Assembly: GCF_900100605.1 (NCBI RefSeq)
Contig: NZ_FNCN01000006.1
Coordinates: forward strand, 26,476-90,475
Length of the DNA stretch: 64,000 nt
Source: Sinosporangium album
GTDB lineage: Bacteria > Actinomycetota > Actinomycetes > Streptosporangiales > Streptosporangiaceae
Direction of reading: 5' to 3'
This document shows positions 43,626 to 53,421 of the stretch, piece after piece. Each line of letters opens with the position of its first letter. The first letter of the stretch is position 1. Position numbers and translations under genes: made by a program. A model generated the notes under the pieces. The model made no database searches. It was given only the letters and a program-made list of their open reading frames with translations, and was not told the origin of the DNA.

Positions 43626-44073
43626 TACCAGTCCTTTGATCTTGGGGTTTTCAGGCAAAGATCAGAGGGAGAGGTCCATGCGAAAACACGGCCGACCATG
43701 CGGAACGGAGAACGGGACATGGCCGGTCGAGTCGAGCGGGTGCGGGCACCCTTCACAGGCCGAGCGTTTGATGAGGCTCATGATCGAGCCCCATCCCTCC
43801 ACCCACGGATGAAAAGCACTACGGGAAAAACACTGCGAGGTGCGCACGAGGCTATGGGCCCACCTCTTGCGCGAGGATCACCTTAGGCACGTGAAGCCCG
43901 CCGCGCAAGGGCGGCCGCCCGCGACCTCATTCGGGGGGCCCTGTAGGCTTCCAGCCTCTCGACCGGTGCCGTTCAGGCGAACGGCACCGGTTATTGAGCG
44001 GGACTCTCAAAGGAGTTACCCCTCCTGTTCTCGCAGCACCTGGTAGGGCACGGACTTTTGGATGATTCACCTC
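43626..44073. terminator. 448-bp intergenic region with one strong hairpin
   Basis: No gene is supported here. The esterase promoter should lie in the left part. An 11-bp inverted repeat with a 6-nt loop (43962-43972 with 43979-43989, CCGGTGCCGTT / AACGGCACCGG), followed by TTATT, lies about 85 bp beyond the stop of the minus-strand ATP-binding gene and could terminate its transcript. Confidence 0.5.
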
Positions 44074-44562
44074 TTAGGCATGTGGCGTTATAGTCGCCCA
44101 CACCACCTTGCCGCCGGTGGCAAGCCACCGGTAGCCCCATTGATCGGCCAAATCATCGACGATTTGCAATCCCCGGCCGTTTTCATCGTCGAGCGCCCCG
44201 GATTTGGTTCTGGGGGGTGTCCGGCCGCGGTCCCACACTTCGATCACGATCCGGCCTCTGAACCTGTACAGGCCGACTCTGATGAACTCCCGCAGTCCGG
44301 ATGCGTCGCCGGCTCGGGCGAGGTCGCGTAGCTCGCCGGTCGCCTTGACGGCGTTGGCCACGAGCTCGGACATGATCAGTTCCGCCATGTCCGTCGACCA
44401 CTGCATGTCCCATCTCGCCAGAGTGTGTACCGCGAGGCGGCGCGCATGCGAGGCGGCGATCGGATGAGCGGGCAATTCCATACAATTCAGACTCAGGCTG
44501 TGCCCCACGGCATTCTTCCGAGTCACCGCCCCCTGGGCTTGGCGTGCAACCGCGCTACGCAT
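44074..44562 (-). CDS. Anti-sigma-factor-like ATP-binding protein (HATPase, RsbW type)
   Basis: 162 residues from ATG at 44562, chosen because GGGAGAG lies just upstream. GHKL ATPase domain: N box in M-S-E-L-V-A-N-A-V-K (about 67-76), G1 box as V-W-D-R-G, G2 as G-R-G-L-Q-I-V-D-D. Membrane helices and a sensor are absent, so it is a stand-alone kinase/anti-sigma regulator as common in streptomycetes. The divergent XRE-type regulator, with start 203 bp away, is a typical partner. Target sigma factor or anti-anti-sigma partner unknown. Confidence 0.85.
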   Translation of the reverse strand: MRSAVARQAQGAVTRKNAVGHSLSLNCMELPAHPIAASHARRLAVHTLARWDMQWSTDMAELIMSELVANAVKATGELRDLARAGDASGLREFIRVGLYRFRGRIVIEVWDRGRTPPRTKSGALDDENGRGLQIVDDLADQWGYRWLATGGKVVWATITPHA

Positions 44563-44765
44563 CACTGCTCTCCCATACGCAAAAATACGGATCTGACCCG
44601 ATATGCCCGGCCCATTCACACGCTGCGTCCTGAAAAGCACGCGATGAAGGACGCTGCCAAGACGGAAGAATCCGAAGAATCTCGCCATGGCATCTCACAT
44701 TGTGATTGACTCTGAAGAAGCGACACCGACTCGCAGGCTTACGGCACGGGAACGGAACGCACACC

Positions 44766-46190
44766 ATGGCGGTCGACCAACGGAACGTCCAACAGATCCT
44801 CGACCGCGTTTTCGCACGCCAAGACATGGAAGAGGCATGTCGACGGCAGGATCTCGGCGCCATCCTGCGCATCTGCAATCACCATGGGATCAGCCAGGGG
44901 CAGCTCGCCAATCTGATCGGGACCTACCAGGGCCGCATCAGCGAATACATAAAAGGAAAGCGATCGCCCTCCGCGAAATCTACATTTGAACGAGTCGCCG
45001 ACGGCCTCGGCCTCCCCCTGCATCTGCGCCGCGCTCTGGGCCTGGCTCCGGACGGCGGTCCCGGTGCGGCGAAAAGAACGGACGGCCTCATCCCCGTCGC
45101 CGACACGTTCGACCTTCAGTTACTCGCCAAAGAGATCGGAAGGAGGGGCAACAGCGTGAAGCGACGCGACATGCTGGCGATGGTGGCGCAGATCGGAACG
45201 ACAACGGCCATCGCGCAGAGCGAGGTGCTCGATCGGCTCACGTATGCCATCGCCAAGCCGAACGCAATGGACGAGACAATAGTCCGGGAAATGGAGGCAC
45301 GGTCCACAGGCTTTCACCTGCTGGAGGAGGTCATGCCGGCGCGCTCTCTGATCAAAGGGCTTACCGCACATCTCGGAGAGGTCGGCACTCTTCTCAACGG
45401 CACGGCCTACGACCCGGACAACGAACTGCGGACGCGCCTGATCGTGGTCGCCGGGGAAAGCAGCGTGCTCACCGGCTGGGCGGCCAGCGACATCGGCGAC
45501 GCCACTACCGCGAGGAATCTCTACGCAACCGCGGAGAAGGCCGCCAGAGAGGCCGGCGACCTCGGAATCGCCGCCTGCGCCATGGGCTACCGCAGCTACA
45601 TCCCCAGCACCAAGGGGGCTCACGGCCGCGCCCGCGCGCTGCTCGCCCGCGCCCTGGAACTGGTGTCCACCACCACCTCGCCCGGAACCGTGTCATGGCT
45701 CGCCGCCCGGCACGCCGAGGAAAGCGCCGCCCTGGGCGACACGGTCTCCGCGCTCAACTCCTGGGGCCGCGCCGATGAGGCGTTCAGCATCGCCGACCCC
45801 GAGGAGGACCGCGTCTGGACCCGCTTCCTCGACCAGAACAGATTTGATTCCTACAGGATCACCACGTTCTCCCGCCTCGGGAAACTCGACGAGGCCCAGG
45901 AGACGGCCTCCGCCGTACTCGCGCGATTAACGCAGCCCGATCGCAAAAAGGCGGCGATCATCTTGGAGGGCATCGCCGGCGCCCATCTGTCCCGCGGCTC
46001 GGTCGGCGAGGCCGCCAAAATCGCCAAGGACGGACTCGCCGTCGTGCGCGAAACGGAATTCGCCATGTGGCTCCCGCGATTCGAACGCATCGCGAACGGC
46101 CTGCGGCGCTGGCCGCGTCAACCGGCCGTACGGGCCTTCCTGGAAGACCTCGCCATAACGAAGCGCCAGTTCATCTCGTCTCCTCGGTGA
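44766..46190 (+). CDS. XRE-family regulator with TPR-like C-terminal domain
   Basis: 474 residues from ATG at 44766. A TTG further upstream is possible, but sequence between is unlike a coding start. N-terminal helix-turn-helix (about 25-80): I-S-Q-G-Q-L-A-N-L-I-G-T-Y-Q-G-R-I-S-E-Y. After a linker with a K-R-R-D-M-L motif (near 137), residues 160-470 are helical repeats of TPR type (A-R-N-L-Y-A-T-A-E-K-A-A-R-E-A-G; A-L-L-A-R-A-L-E). Such proteins often sense a peptide or metabolite through the TPR domain. Probably autoregulates and controls the divergent ATPase gene. Its end overlaps the convergent cutA gene by 20 nt. Confidence 0.85.
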   Translation: MAVDQRNVQQILDRVFARQDMEEACRRQDLGAILRICNHHGISQGQLANLIGTYQGRISEYIKGKRSPSAKSTFERVADGLGLPLHLRRALGLAPDGGPGAAKRTDGLIPVADTFDLQLLAKEIGRRGNSVKRRDMLAMVAQIGTTTAIAQSEVLDRLTYAIAKPNAMDETIVREMEARSTGFHLLEEVMPARSLIKGLTAHLGEVGTLLNGTAYDPDNELRTRLIVVAGESSVLTGWAASDIGDATTARNLYATAEKAAREAGDLGIAACAMGYRSYIPSTKGAHGRARALLARALELVSTTTSPGTVSWLAARHAEESAALGDTVSALNSWGRADEAFSIADPEEDRVWTRFLDQNRFDSYRITTFSRLGKLDEAQETASAVLARLTQPDRKKAAIILEGIAGAHLSRGSVGEAAKIAKDGLAVVRETEFAMWLPRFERIANGLRRWPRQPAVRAFLEDLAITKRQFISSPR

Positions 46191-46488
46191 TCCAGCCCAG
46201 ATATTCAGCGCTTCCACCGACGATCGGAACCACGATAATCTCGGGCGTATCATAGGGATGGTTCGCCTTGATATGGCGCTCCAGTCCGGCGAGGCGGTCG
46301 ACGGTCGTCTTGATGAAAAGCTGGAACTCCTCGGCCTCTTCGATCTCGCCCTGCCACCAATAAATCGACCGGATAGGGCTGGAGATCTGGACGCATGCCG
46401 CGAGCCGCGCCTCGGTGATACTCCGCGCCAGATTCGCCCCGCTTTCCGCGCTGTCCACCGTAGTCTGAACCTGGACATGATCCGCCAC
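46171..46488 (-). CDS. cutA: CutA-like divalent-cation tolerance protein
   Basis: 105 residues from GTG at 46488, with GGAG seven bases upstream. Matches CutA1 throughout: V-Q-V-Q-T-T-V-D-S-A-E (strand 1), A-R-L-A-A-C-V-Q-I, Y-W-W-Q-G-E-I-E-E-A-E-E-F, K-T-T-V-D-R-L, and H-P-Y-D-T-P-E-I-I. CutA forms trimers with a ferredoxin-like fold and is linked to metal-ion tolerance, with unclear mechanism. The last 20 bp overlap, on the opposite strand, the end of the XRE regulator gene. Confidence 0.9.
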   Translation of the reverse strand: MADHVQVQTTVDSAESGANLARSITEARLAACVQISSPIRSIYWWQGEIEEAEEFQLFIKTTVDRLAGLERHIKANHPYDTPEIIVVPIVGGSAEYLGWITEETR

Positions 46489-46761
46489 AACCACACTCCG
46501 TTCATGTGCGGCTAACCCGTAGATATCCGAGCTCTCACCCTGGAATCCGATCATCTCATCCTAAGTTCCCACCCTGCCAACGGCCACGCCCCATACCCTT
46601 TCGCAGCCGGTCCCGTCTGACCGTGCATGTTCACGTGATATGAGCGAGTCGAGTCAGAGGTGTTCATGGAAGACGGCGCGATCGAGCGAGGGCCCGTCCT
46701 AGCCACGTCATAGCGGTGATCGGTTCGACATTGCCAGGGCGTGCCGTGCGGGCGCACCACG

Positions 46762-46809
46762 AAAAAAGCCGATGCCCCGACCCGCGGGGTCGCGGGTCGG
46801 GGCATCGGC
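46762..46809 (-). terminator. Rho-independent terminator of ssrA
   Basis: On the minus strand, right after the tmRNA 3' end, an 18-bp stem (46792-46809 with 46768-46785) with a 6-nt loop is followed by six T (46762-46767). This is the textbook form and the best intrinsic terminator in the window. Confidence 0.93.
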
Positions 46810-46813
46810 GAGG

Positions 46814-47200
46814 TGGTGGAGGTGGCGGGAATTGAACCCGCGTCCTTCAACCCCAAGTCAGGGCTTCTCCGGGCGCAGCCTGCTGTGCTTTTCTCAGCCC
46901 CGGCGATCACACAGGCGAGTCGCCGACGGGCTCAGCCACTGTCAGTTTTCCCTTCCGCCCCCGTGGCCGGGTCGGTCGGTTGAGCCTCCTAGCGATGCCA
47001 GGTCCGGGCCGGAGGCGCTCCCGGGCTGACAAGGTGCTACCTCGCTGCTTAGGCGGCGAGGGCCAGGTTAGCCTGGCTGACCTCAGTGCGCTTAGAGTTG
47101 GCACTTGTTGTTTGCGGTCACAGGATTAACGAGGTTATGTCCGCAGTCCTCGGCCCGCTTCTCCTCACTTGCAAAGTCGAAGTCGAAACCGGTCACCCCC
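46814..47200 (-). ncRNA. ssrA: tmRNA
   Basis: About 387 nt on the minus strand. The 5' end GGGGGTGACCGGTTTCGAC pairs with the 3' end CACCTCC before an encoded CCA (46814-46816), forming the tRNA-like acceptor. T arm GGGTTCAATTCCC type is visible at 46825-46845. The tag reading frame lies at 47049-47102: ANSKRTEVSQANLALAA then TAA, ending in the protease-recognition L-A-A. It rescues stalled ribosomes and tags nascent peptides, working with SmpB, whose gene lies 2.4 kb upstream. The tag start A-N-S-K-R-T-E is like other Streptosporangiales. Confidence 0.96.
47049..47102 (-). other. tmRNA-encoded proteolysis tag
   Basis: Resume codon GCC at 47102-47100 and stop TAA at 47051-47049 give the 17-residue tag ANSKRTEVSQANLALAA. 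The end A-L-A-A is the degradation signal for ClpXP-like proteases. At 17 residues it is longer than most bacterial tags. Confidence 0.93.
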
Positions 47201-47649
47201 TGTGGAGTTGTCAAAACCGTGCGGCGCTGGAGCGCCGCCGGCCAGGCAACGCGGCCCGCTCGGGACCGCACCTCCAAGATACCGTTTGCAACGCCCCAGA
47301 CGTCAACTCGATTCCCGGTGGCCCTCGCACCTACCCCGAAAAGAGGCAAAAGGGGCAGATGTGCTTCATGAGCATGCCGAAACCCCCGGGGACACGGCAC
47401 TGAGGCGCGCGTCCCCGGGGGCCGACCGGCAGGGTCGAGCCGGTCCGGACGGCAGGGCTTCCCCCGAGATGAAGCCCTGTCCCATCACGGCGACTGAGTC
47501 CGCAACCCCCCAAGCGGTGCTCAGTCACCTGGGAAGACGCTCGCGAGGCCCCGAATGGTTGCTTGAGCGGCGAGGAATTTTCCCAGGCGCCGGAAGCCCC
47601 GTCGACCCTGGCCCCGGAAGCCCCGTCGGCCCAGGTGCCGGAAACCCCG
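47201..47649. other. Region between ssrA and the PBP-like gene
   Basis: No protein gene is supported. The right end of the ssrA gene and its promoter lie here (a TTGACA at about -18 relative to the mature 5' end is noted but badly placed). A hairpin CAGGGCTT / AAGCCCTG (47453-47460 with 47472-47479) may terminate the minus-strand PBP-like transcript. The right end holds a 24-bp tandem repeat (47582-47653). Confidence 0.5.
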
Positions 47650-47653
47650 TCAG
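47582..47653. repeat. 24-bp tandem repeat, three units, over a stop codon
   Basis: Three units (47582, 47606, 47630), each ending in a CCGGAA(G/A)CCCCGTC core, about 85-90% alike. The third contains the stop codon (47650-47652) of the minus-strand PBP-like gene, and the other two lie in its 3' region. Confidence 0.8.
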
Positions 47654-49563
47654 GAGGGCGCTTTGGCGTTCTGGAAGAAGCGGCCCGCGACCGCGGCGGC
47701 ATCACCGGGTTCGCCGCCCTGAAGGAGCACGGCGACGGCCAGGTCGCCCCGCCACCCGATGAACCAGGCGAACTTCGTGCGGTTGTTCCCCCGGGTGCCG
47801 AGGGCCGGGGCGGCGATGCCGTGGACGCGCTGCCCGCCCTGCACCTCGGCGGCCTGCGCCGTGCCGCGGGTGACTCCCGCCCGCATGAAGGACTTGATGG
47901 TCTCCAGGGACTTCGCGTCGAGCTGGATGGGTTCGGAGGCGGGAACGGGGGCCGGGGTGGCCGCGGCGCCCGGTGGCGGCGCGGTGGGCTTGGTCACGAG
48001 GACCGGCGGCTTCCAGGTGCCGGACGCCGCGGCCCCGGCGACAAGCGCCATGGAAAGCGGGCTGACCTCGACGTTCTGCCCGGCGATGACCTTGGCCTTG
48101 GCGGCGTCGCTGTTGACCTTGGGCATGGCGCCCGGAAACGACTTCAAGGGGAGCTGCCACGTGGCCCCGATGCCGAACGCCGCCGCGCTGTCGCTGAGGG
48201 CCTTGGCGTCGACACGGCGGGCCAGGGACGCCAGGGCGGTCACGCAGGCGTTCGCGAAGTTGCTCTGGAGGGTGGGCGCGCCGCCGGCCGCGCCGACCTG
48301 CTGGAACTGGGCCCCGCCGACGCTGCGCTCGGTCGGGCACGGGAGCTTCTGCTTGGCGTCGATCCCCGCTTTGACCAGGGAGTCGACGGCGACCATGGAG
48401 AAGGCCGTGCCCGCGGGGAACTTGCCGGCGAGGGCGTCCTTCGCCTGGTTCATGCCCTTGGTGCCGACCGCGAGGATCTCGCTCGTGGGGGCGTGCACGG
48501 CGACCAGGGCCGCGGGCTGGGCGCCGACGGAGACGGCGGCGTCGGCCGCGGCCTGCACGCCGGTGTCAAGGGTGGTGGACACCGAGGAATTGACCCGCCC
48601 CTGCGCCTTGTGGAGCTCGGCCACCTGCTCATTGGTCTTGAGATCGACAGTGATCACACGGGTGCCGGTGGAGCCGGTGAGCATGTCCTGGTAGTACTGC
48701 TGGAGGCCGCCCTGTCCGACGGAGTCCCCGGCGCGCTGCGGCCCGCCGAGCTGCTGCACCGTCTCGGCGGTCACGGCGCTGACCCTCCCGACGATCTGCA
48801 CCGGAGAGGCGGGGGCGACCGGCTGGGTCACCCGCTCGATCCTGAGCCCCTGGGGAGCCAGCGCCCGCAGCTTGGATTCGATTTGCGAGTATCTCCCCCG
48901 GCCGAAGGTGACGAGCGACACCGGGTCGTTGGGGGGCGACGACAGGACCTGGCGCAGCAGCCGGTCCTGCGGGAATCCCGTCACCTCGGAGAGCTGCTGG
49001 ACGAGCTTGGCCGGATCGTCGAGCTTGGACGGGGTCACGGTCGCGACGTGGAGCACCTCGTCGGTCTGCAGGGCACGCTCGTTGCGGTCGTTGATCGGCT
49101 TTCGGCCCTCGGTGGTCGGGCTGACCGCGAGGCGCTGCCCCTCCTTGAGCTGGGGATGCAGCACGCTCGGCGACCAGCGGACCTTCCAGTGGCCGTCCAC
49201 CAGGTGCAGCGGAAGCTTGCCGTCGTATTCCCAGAGGGGGTTGTTCTCCCCGAGGTCGACCTCGGCCTTGAAGTCGGCCTCCGAGGCGCCCCCGGTGTGC
49301 CGTAGGCCCATGATCCGGAAGCGGAACGAGGCCGCGTCGAGGTGGACTCCGACGTCTTCGATGGCCCGGGCGACCTTGGCGGGGTCACCGTCGGTGCGCC
49401 TGGCCGCGGACTCGTAGTCACCGGTCTGCCAGCCGACCAGGAAGCCCCTGACGGCCTCGTGCGGGGAGGGCTCCTCGAAACAGGCGGTGAGGGTCGCCCC
49501 GCACGCCACGAGGGCGAGGGACGAGGCGAGAGCCCTCTGGGTACGGCGGCGCACGTGCCTCAC
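47650..49563 (-). CDS. PBP-like lipoprotein with inactivated transpeptidase domain
   Basis: 637 residues. Lipoprotein signal (L-T-A-C, Cys28), NTF2-like domain (about 33-150), linker, then a penicillin-binding transpeptidase fold (about 300-630). The fold is recognisable ([23 protein letters not shown]) but every active-site motif is lost: S-x-x-K, normally P-G-S-T-F-K, is A-G-T-A-F-S (384-389); S-x-N is A-C-V (439-441); K-T-G is A-L-G (587-589). So it cannot acylate beta-lactam or donor strand and may be a structural or regulatory envelope protein. GTG at 49563 overlaps the smpB stop (GTGA), so it is co-expressed with smpB. Confidence 0.85.
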   Translation of the reverse strand: MRHVRRRTQRALASSLALVACGATLTACFEEPSPHEAVRGFLVGWQTGDYESAARRTDGDPAKVARAIEDVGVHLDAASFRFRIMGLRHTGGASEADFKAEVDLGENNPLWEYDGKLPLHLVDGHWKVRWSPSVLHPQLKEGQRLAVSPTTEGRKPINDRNERALQTDEVLHVATVTPSKLDDPAKLVQQLSEVTGFPQDRLLRQVLSSPPNDPVSLVTFGRGRYSQIESKLRALAPQGLRIERVTQPVAPASPVQIVGRVSAVTAETVQQLGGPQRAGDSVGQGGLQQYYQDMLTGSTGTRVITVDLKTNEQVAELHKAQGRVNSSVSTTLDTGVQAAADAAVSVGAQPAALVAVHAPTSEILAVGTKGMNQAKDALAGKFPAGTAFSMVAVDSLVKAGIDAKQKLPCPTERSVGGAQFQQVGAAGGAPTLQSNFANACVTALASLARRVDAKALSDSAAAFGIGATWQLPLKSFPGAMPKVNSDAAKAKVIAGQNVEVSPLSMALVAGAAASGTWKPPVLVTKPTAPPPGAAATPAPVPASEPIQLDAKSLETIKSFMRAGVTRGTAQAAEVQGGQRVHGIAAPALGTRGNNRTKFAWFIGWRGDLAVAVLLQGGEPGDAAAVAGRFFQNAKAPS

Positions 49564-50027
49564 CGGTGCCGATGGCGCAGCATGCGCGCCATCTCACGCT
49601 TGGCCTGCTTCTCGGCGAGGGCGTGGCGCTTGTCCCAGTCCTTCTTGCCTCGGCCGAGGCCGATTTCGATCTTGGCCTTGCCGTCCTTGAAGTAGAGGGC
49701 CAGGGGCACGATCGTCAGCCCGCTCTTCTTGGTCTTGGCGAGCAGCTTGTCGATCTCCTTGCGGTGGAGCAGGAGTTTGCGGGTGCGGCGGGCGGCGTGG
49801 TTGGTCCAGGTCCCCATGGTGTATTCGGGAATGTGGACGTTGATCAACCAGGCTTCTCCGTCTTTGATCGTGGCATAGCCGTCTGTGAGGGAGGCACGAC
49901 CGGCACGGAGGGACTTCACCTCCGTGCCCTGCAGCACGATGCCCGCCTCATAGGTGTCCTCGATATGGAAGTCGTGGCGAGCACGCTTGTTCTGGGCGAT
50001 GACCTTGCGCCCGGTCTCACGTGGCAT
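49560..50027 (-). CDS. smpB: SsrA-binding protein SmpB
   Basis: 155 residues, normal length. Starts [20 protein letters not shown] (basic N terminus), then [15 protein letters not shown]-x-G and N-V-H-I-P-E-Y, ending in the basic tail H-R-H-R. It binds the tRNA-like part of tmRNA and loads it on stalled ribosomes. ATG at 50027. The gene is 23 bp from ftsX and overlaps the PBP-like gene by 4 nt, in the common actinobacterial order ftsE-ftsX-smpB with ssrA close by. Confidence 0.97.
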   Translation of the reverse strand: MPRETGRKVIAQNKRARHDFHIEDTYEAGIVLQGTEVKSLRAGRASLTDGYATIKDGEAWLINVHIPEYTMGTWTNHAARRTRKLLLHRKEIDKLLAKTKKSGLTIVPLALYFKDGKAKIEIGLGRGKKDWDKRHALAEKQAKREMARMLRHRHR

Positions 50028-50050
50028 GCCGTTGAGCCTACCGGGGCTCG

Positions 50051-50959
50051 TCACACCTTCAGGTATCGCCGGAGCGTCACGAACGACGCGAGCACACAGA
50101 TCACCACTCCGACGATCATGGTCAGAGTGATCACCCAGGCCACGTCGTTCCATTCGAGTTGGCTGTTGGCGGCCAGGTAGATCTGGACGCTCTCGAACAG
50201 GAACACCTTGGACACGATCAGCAGAACGGCCGCGACGACACCGCCGAGCAATCCCGCGATCACGCCCTCCATGACGAAGGGGAGCTGAATGTAGAGGTTG
50301 GAGGCGCCGACCAGCCGCATGATCCCGGTCTCACGGCGCCGGTTGTAGGCCGATAGCCGTACCGTGTTGCCGATCAGCAGGATGGCGGAGACGACCAGGA
50401 TGCCTGCGACGACCAGCGCGGCCCAGCGCAGCCGTTCGAGCAGCCCGAAGAAACGATCCAGGATCTCCTGGTGGTTGATCACGTTGGAGACGCCCTTGAG
50501 CGTCTTGAGCGTGCCTACGGCTCCGCTGTACTCCTCGGGGTTCTTCAGCTTGACCCTGAAGGACTCGGGCATGTCCTCGGCGCGGACCGCCGACACGAAG
50601 AGGGGGTTGTCGGCGTAGGTCGCCTTGAAGATCTCGAAGGCCTGCGCCGAGGTTTCGAAAGCGACCGACTGCACCTGGGGCATGGCCTTGATGGTGTTCT
50701 CGATCTCTTTCTTCTGCGTGTCGTCCATGCCCCCGCTGGTCTTGCAGACGGGGAAGGCATCGTCCTTCTTGCACAGGAAGACAGAGATCTCCACCCTGCT
50801 GGCCCAGTAGTGCTTCATCCTGGTGACCTGAGCGTTGATCATCAGACCGACACCGAGAAGCGCCATGGCGATGGCGACGGTCACGATCACCGCGATGGTC
50901 ATCGTGAGGTTACGGCGGAGGCCGATCCAGACCTCGGAAAAGATGAAGTTTGCCCGCAT
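50051..50959 (-). CDS. ftsX: Cell-division permease FtsX
   Basis: 302 residues. Four membrane helices: one at 20-42, then three from about 195 to the C terminus, with an outer domain (about 45-190) between. The outer domain has a Cys pair, [12 protein letters not shown], as in actinobacterial FtsX. Motifs [18 protein letters not shown] (cytosolic coupling helix for FtsE) are clear. With FtsE it controls peptidoglycan hydrolases at division. Start ATG at 50959, 35 bp from ftsE. Confidence 0.97.
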   Translation of the reverse strand: MRANFIFSEVWIGLRRNLTMTIAVIVTVAIAMALLGVGLMINAQVTRMKHYWASRVEISVFLCKKDDAFPVCKTSGGMDDTQKKEIENTIKAMPQVQSVAFETSAQAFEIFKATYADNPLFVSAVRAEDMPESFRVKLKNPEEYSGAVGTLKTLKGVSNVINHQEILDRFFGLLERLRWAALVVAGILVVSAILLIGNTVRLSAYNRRRETGIMRLVGASNLYIQLPFVMEGVIAGLLGGVVAAVLLIVSKVFLFESVQIYLAANSQLEWNDVAWVITLTMIVGVVICVLASFVTLRRYLKV

Positions 50960-50994
50960 GCTGTTGGGAGTCCCCTGTTGCTCTCGCTAGACGG

Positions 50995-51684
50995 TCAGTA
51001 CGCCTGGCCGTAAACGCCACGCGACTGGTCACGGACGATCTTGCCGTCCTCCAGCTCCACGACGCGCTTGCGCATGGAGTCGACGATGGCGGCGTCGTGC
51101 GTGGCCATCACAACCGTCGTGCCGGTCCTGTTGATGCGGTCGAGCACCTTCATGATGCCGATGCTCGTCGCGGGGTCGATGTTTCCCGTCGGCTCGTCGG
51201 CCAGAAGGATCATCGGTCGGTTGACGAACGCGCGCGCCATGGCGACCCGCTGCTGCTCACCACCGGAGAGCTCGTCGGGCATGCGGTGCGCCTTGCCCTC
51301 AAGACCCACCAGCTCGATGACCTCGGGTACCACCTTGCGAATGAAGCGCCTCGGCTTGCCGATCACTTCCAGCGCGAACGCGACGTTCTCGTAGACGTTC
51401 TTGTTGGGTAGCAACCTGAAGTCCTGGAACACACAGCCGATACGGCGGCGCAGGTGCGGCACCTTGAAGTTGGAGAGCCGCGACAACTCCTTGCCGGCCA
51501 CATGGATGGCGCCGGAGTTGGGCCGCTCCTCTTTGAGGACCAGACGTAGGAAGGTCGACTTGCCGGATCCCGAGGGACCGACGAGGAACACGAACTCGCC
51601 CTTGTCAACGTCGACGCTGACATGGTCCAGAGCGGGCCGGTTCTGGTTCGCGTAGACCTTGGTGACATTATCGAAATGGATCAC
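50995..51684 (-). CDS. ftsE: Cell-division ATP-binding protein FtsE
   Basis: 229 residues from GTG at 51684. ABC ATPase: Walker [10 protein letters not shown] (about 36-44), Q loop F-Q-D-F, signature L-S-G-G-E-Q-Q-R (about 140-147), Walker [14 protein letters not shown] loop V-M-A-T-H-D. It couples ATP hydrolysis to FtsX and outer peptidoglycan hydrolases at the septum. First gene of the ftsE-ftsX-smpB-PBP-like operon. Confidence 0.97.
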   Translation of the reverse strand: MIHFDNVTKVYANQNRPALDHVSVDVDKGEFVFLVGPSGSGKSTFLRLVLKEERPNSGAIHVAGKELSRLSNFKVPHLRRRIGCVFQDFRLLPNKNVYENVAFALEVIGKPRRFIRKVVPEVIELVGLEGKAHRMPDELSGGEQQRVAMARAFVNRPMILLADEPTGNIDPATSIGIMKVLDRINRTGTTVVMATHDAAIVDSMRKRVVELEDGKIVRDQSRGVYGQAY

Positions 51685-51920
51685 GGGCGCATCACGGCAT
51701 GCCAGTCTAGGGGGTCGGACAGTCGCGGGGGTGGTACGGAGCCACTTCCCATCGGTCGGCGGCCTTCCGACGTCGGTCCTTTACCGTGGATCGACACTCC
51801 GGTTGGCCAACGGACAGTCTAAGGGGAACACTGGCATGGAACGTCCATAACGGAAACAAAACGATTCCAGCCTTATCACCTACTGGACAATACCGACTAC
51901 GGTGGAGAGCGGAGCACATC

Positions 51921-52112
51921 ATGAGCTATGAACATCTCATCTGCGCCGCGTGCGCTCACCCGGTCATCGAAGGCCGCTGCGCGGTCTGCCGCGCCTCCCT
52001 CGAAAGAATGCGGCGGGAAGGCTTCGGCGGGCTGCCGCCCGCCCTCATCATCGCCGCACTGGTCATCCTGCTGATCTTCACCCTCGCACTGAAATACGTG
52101 GCGGGCTACTGA
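51921..52112 (+). CDS. Small zinc-ribbon membrane peptide
   Basis: 63 residues from ATG at 51921; the upstream GGAG is 8-11 bases away. Residues 8-25 form a zinc-ribbon-like C-A-A-C ... C-A-V-C, then one membrane helix (A-L-I-I-A-A-L-V-I-L-L-I-F-T-L) near the C terminus. No known family. The plus-strand gene stands between ftsE (divergent) and prfB (convergent). Confidence 0.65.
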   Translation: MSYEHLICAACAHPVIEGRCAVCRASLERMRREGFGGLPPALIIAALVILLIFTLALKYVAGY

Positions 52113-52211
52113 CCGCCGCCCGCGGCGGGCCGCCGCGCCCGCCGGGCCCATGCCGTACGGCTACCGCCGACGGCGCGGGCCGCGCGCCACGATACGCCCC
52201 CGCCGCGCCTC

Positions 52212-53333
52212 TCAGTCGTCCGTCAAGCCCTGCTCCCGGCGGCGCGTCCAGCGGATCTCCGCCTCGATGAACTCGTCCAGGTCGCCATCGAGCACGGCGC
52301 TCGGATTGCCCGCCTCCACAGACGTCCTGAGATCTTTGACGATCTGGTAGGGATGCAGCACGTAGTTGCGGATCTGCGTGCCCCACGACGTGGTGCTCTC
52401 GCCACGAAGCTCCGACATCTTGTCGGCCTCTTCCTGGCGCTTGCGCTCAAGAAGCTTGGCCTGCAGCACGACCATCGCGGTCGCCTTGTTCTGAAGCTGC
52501 GAGCGCTCATTCTGGCAGGAGACCACGATGCCGGTCGGCAGGTGGGTGATGCGGACCGCCGAGTCGGTCGTGTTGACGCCCTGGCCACCGGGCCCCGACG
52601 AGCGGTAGACGTCGACGCGGAGCTCGTCCTCGTTGATGTCGATGTGATCGGTCTGCTCGACGACCGGCACAATGTCGACACCCGCGAAAGACGTCTGGCG
52701 GCGGCCCTGGTTGTCGAAGGGGCTGATGCGGACAAGCCGGTGGGTGCCGTGCTCGCCGCGCAGCGTGCCGTAGGCGTAAGGCGCCTTCACCGTGAAGGTG
52801 GCCGACTTGATGCCGGCCTCCTCCGCGTAGGAGGTCTCGTAGACCTCCGTGGAGAAGCCCTTGCGCTCGGCCCAGCGGAGATACATGCGCAGGAGCATCT
52901 GCGCCCAGTCGGCCGCGTCGACCCCGCCCGCCTGCGAGTTGATCGTGACGAGGGCCTCACGCGAGTCGTATTCGCCCGACAGCAGCGTGCGCACCTCAAG
53001 AGCGCCGATATCGCGGCTGAGCGCCGCGAGCTCCCTCAGCGCCTCCTCACGGGTCTCCTCGTCGTCCTCGGCCTGGGCGAGCTCATAGAGCACGCCGAGG
53101 TCGTCGAGACGCCTCACCAGGCCCTCCACACGATTGAGCTCACCTTGCAGGTGGGACAGCCTGCTCGTGACCTTCTGGGCCTGCTCGGGGTCGTTCCACA
53201 GGTCTGGTGCGGCAGCCTGCTCCCCCAACTCGTTGAGCTGCTTCCTCATAGCGTCGAGGTCGAGCACATCCTGGATGCCCTTCAGGGTGCCCGCGAGCTC
53301 GTTGATCTCTTCAATCGGATCGATGCCTGCCAC
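52212..53333 (-). CDS. prfB: Peptide chain release factor 2
   Basis: 373 residues from GTG at 53333 (weak ribosome site; an upstream in-frame start at 53390 is less typical). G-G-Q motif in [12 protein letters not shown], and the RF2-specific S-P-F in R-I-S-P-F-D. Domain 1 is helical (L-N-E-L-G-E-Q). It terminates translation at UGA and UAA. There is no in-frame early UGA, so the autoregulatory +1 frameshift known in E. coli is absent. Near ftsE/smpB as in many actinobacteria. Confidence 0.95.
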   Translation of the reverse strand: MAGIDPIEEINELAGTLKGIQDVLDLDAMRKQLNELGEQAAAPDLWNDPEQAQKVTSRLSHLQGELNRVEGLVRRLDDLGVLYELAQAEDDEETREEALRELAALSRDIGALEVRTLLSGEYDSREALVTINSQAGGVDAADWAQMLLRMYLRWAERKGFSTEVYETSYAEEAGIKSATFTVKAPYAYGTLRGEHGTHRLVRISPFDNQGRRQTSFAGVDIVPVVEQTDHIDINEDELRVDVYRSSGPGGQGVNTTDSAVRITHLPTGIVVSCQNERSQLQNKATAMVVLQAKLLERKRQEEADKMSELRGESTTSWGTQIRNYVLHPYQIVKDLRTSVEAGNPSAVLDGDLDEFIEAEIRWTRRREQGLTDD

Positions 53334-53421
53334 GTCTGCTAAGGGTACGCGACCGCCGACCCCTGTCTGGTACGCGACAGCGGCTAGCATGGGCCGCTAT
53401 CGGGGCGTGGGGAGGCAATAC

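Noticed and set aside
47582-47653. CRISPR-like short repeats
   Set aside because: Adjacent 24-bp units without spacers; an ordinary tandem repeat.
52212-53333. Programmed +1 frameshift in prfB
   Set aside because: The reading frame is continuous from start to stop with no early in-frame TGA.
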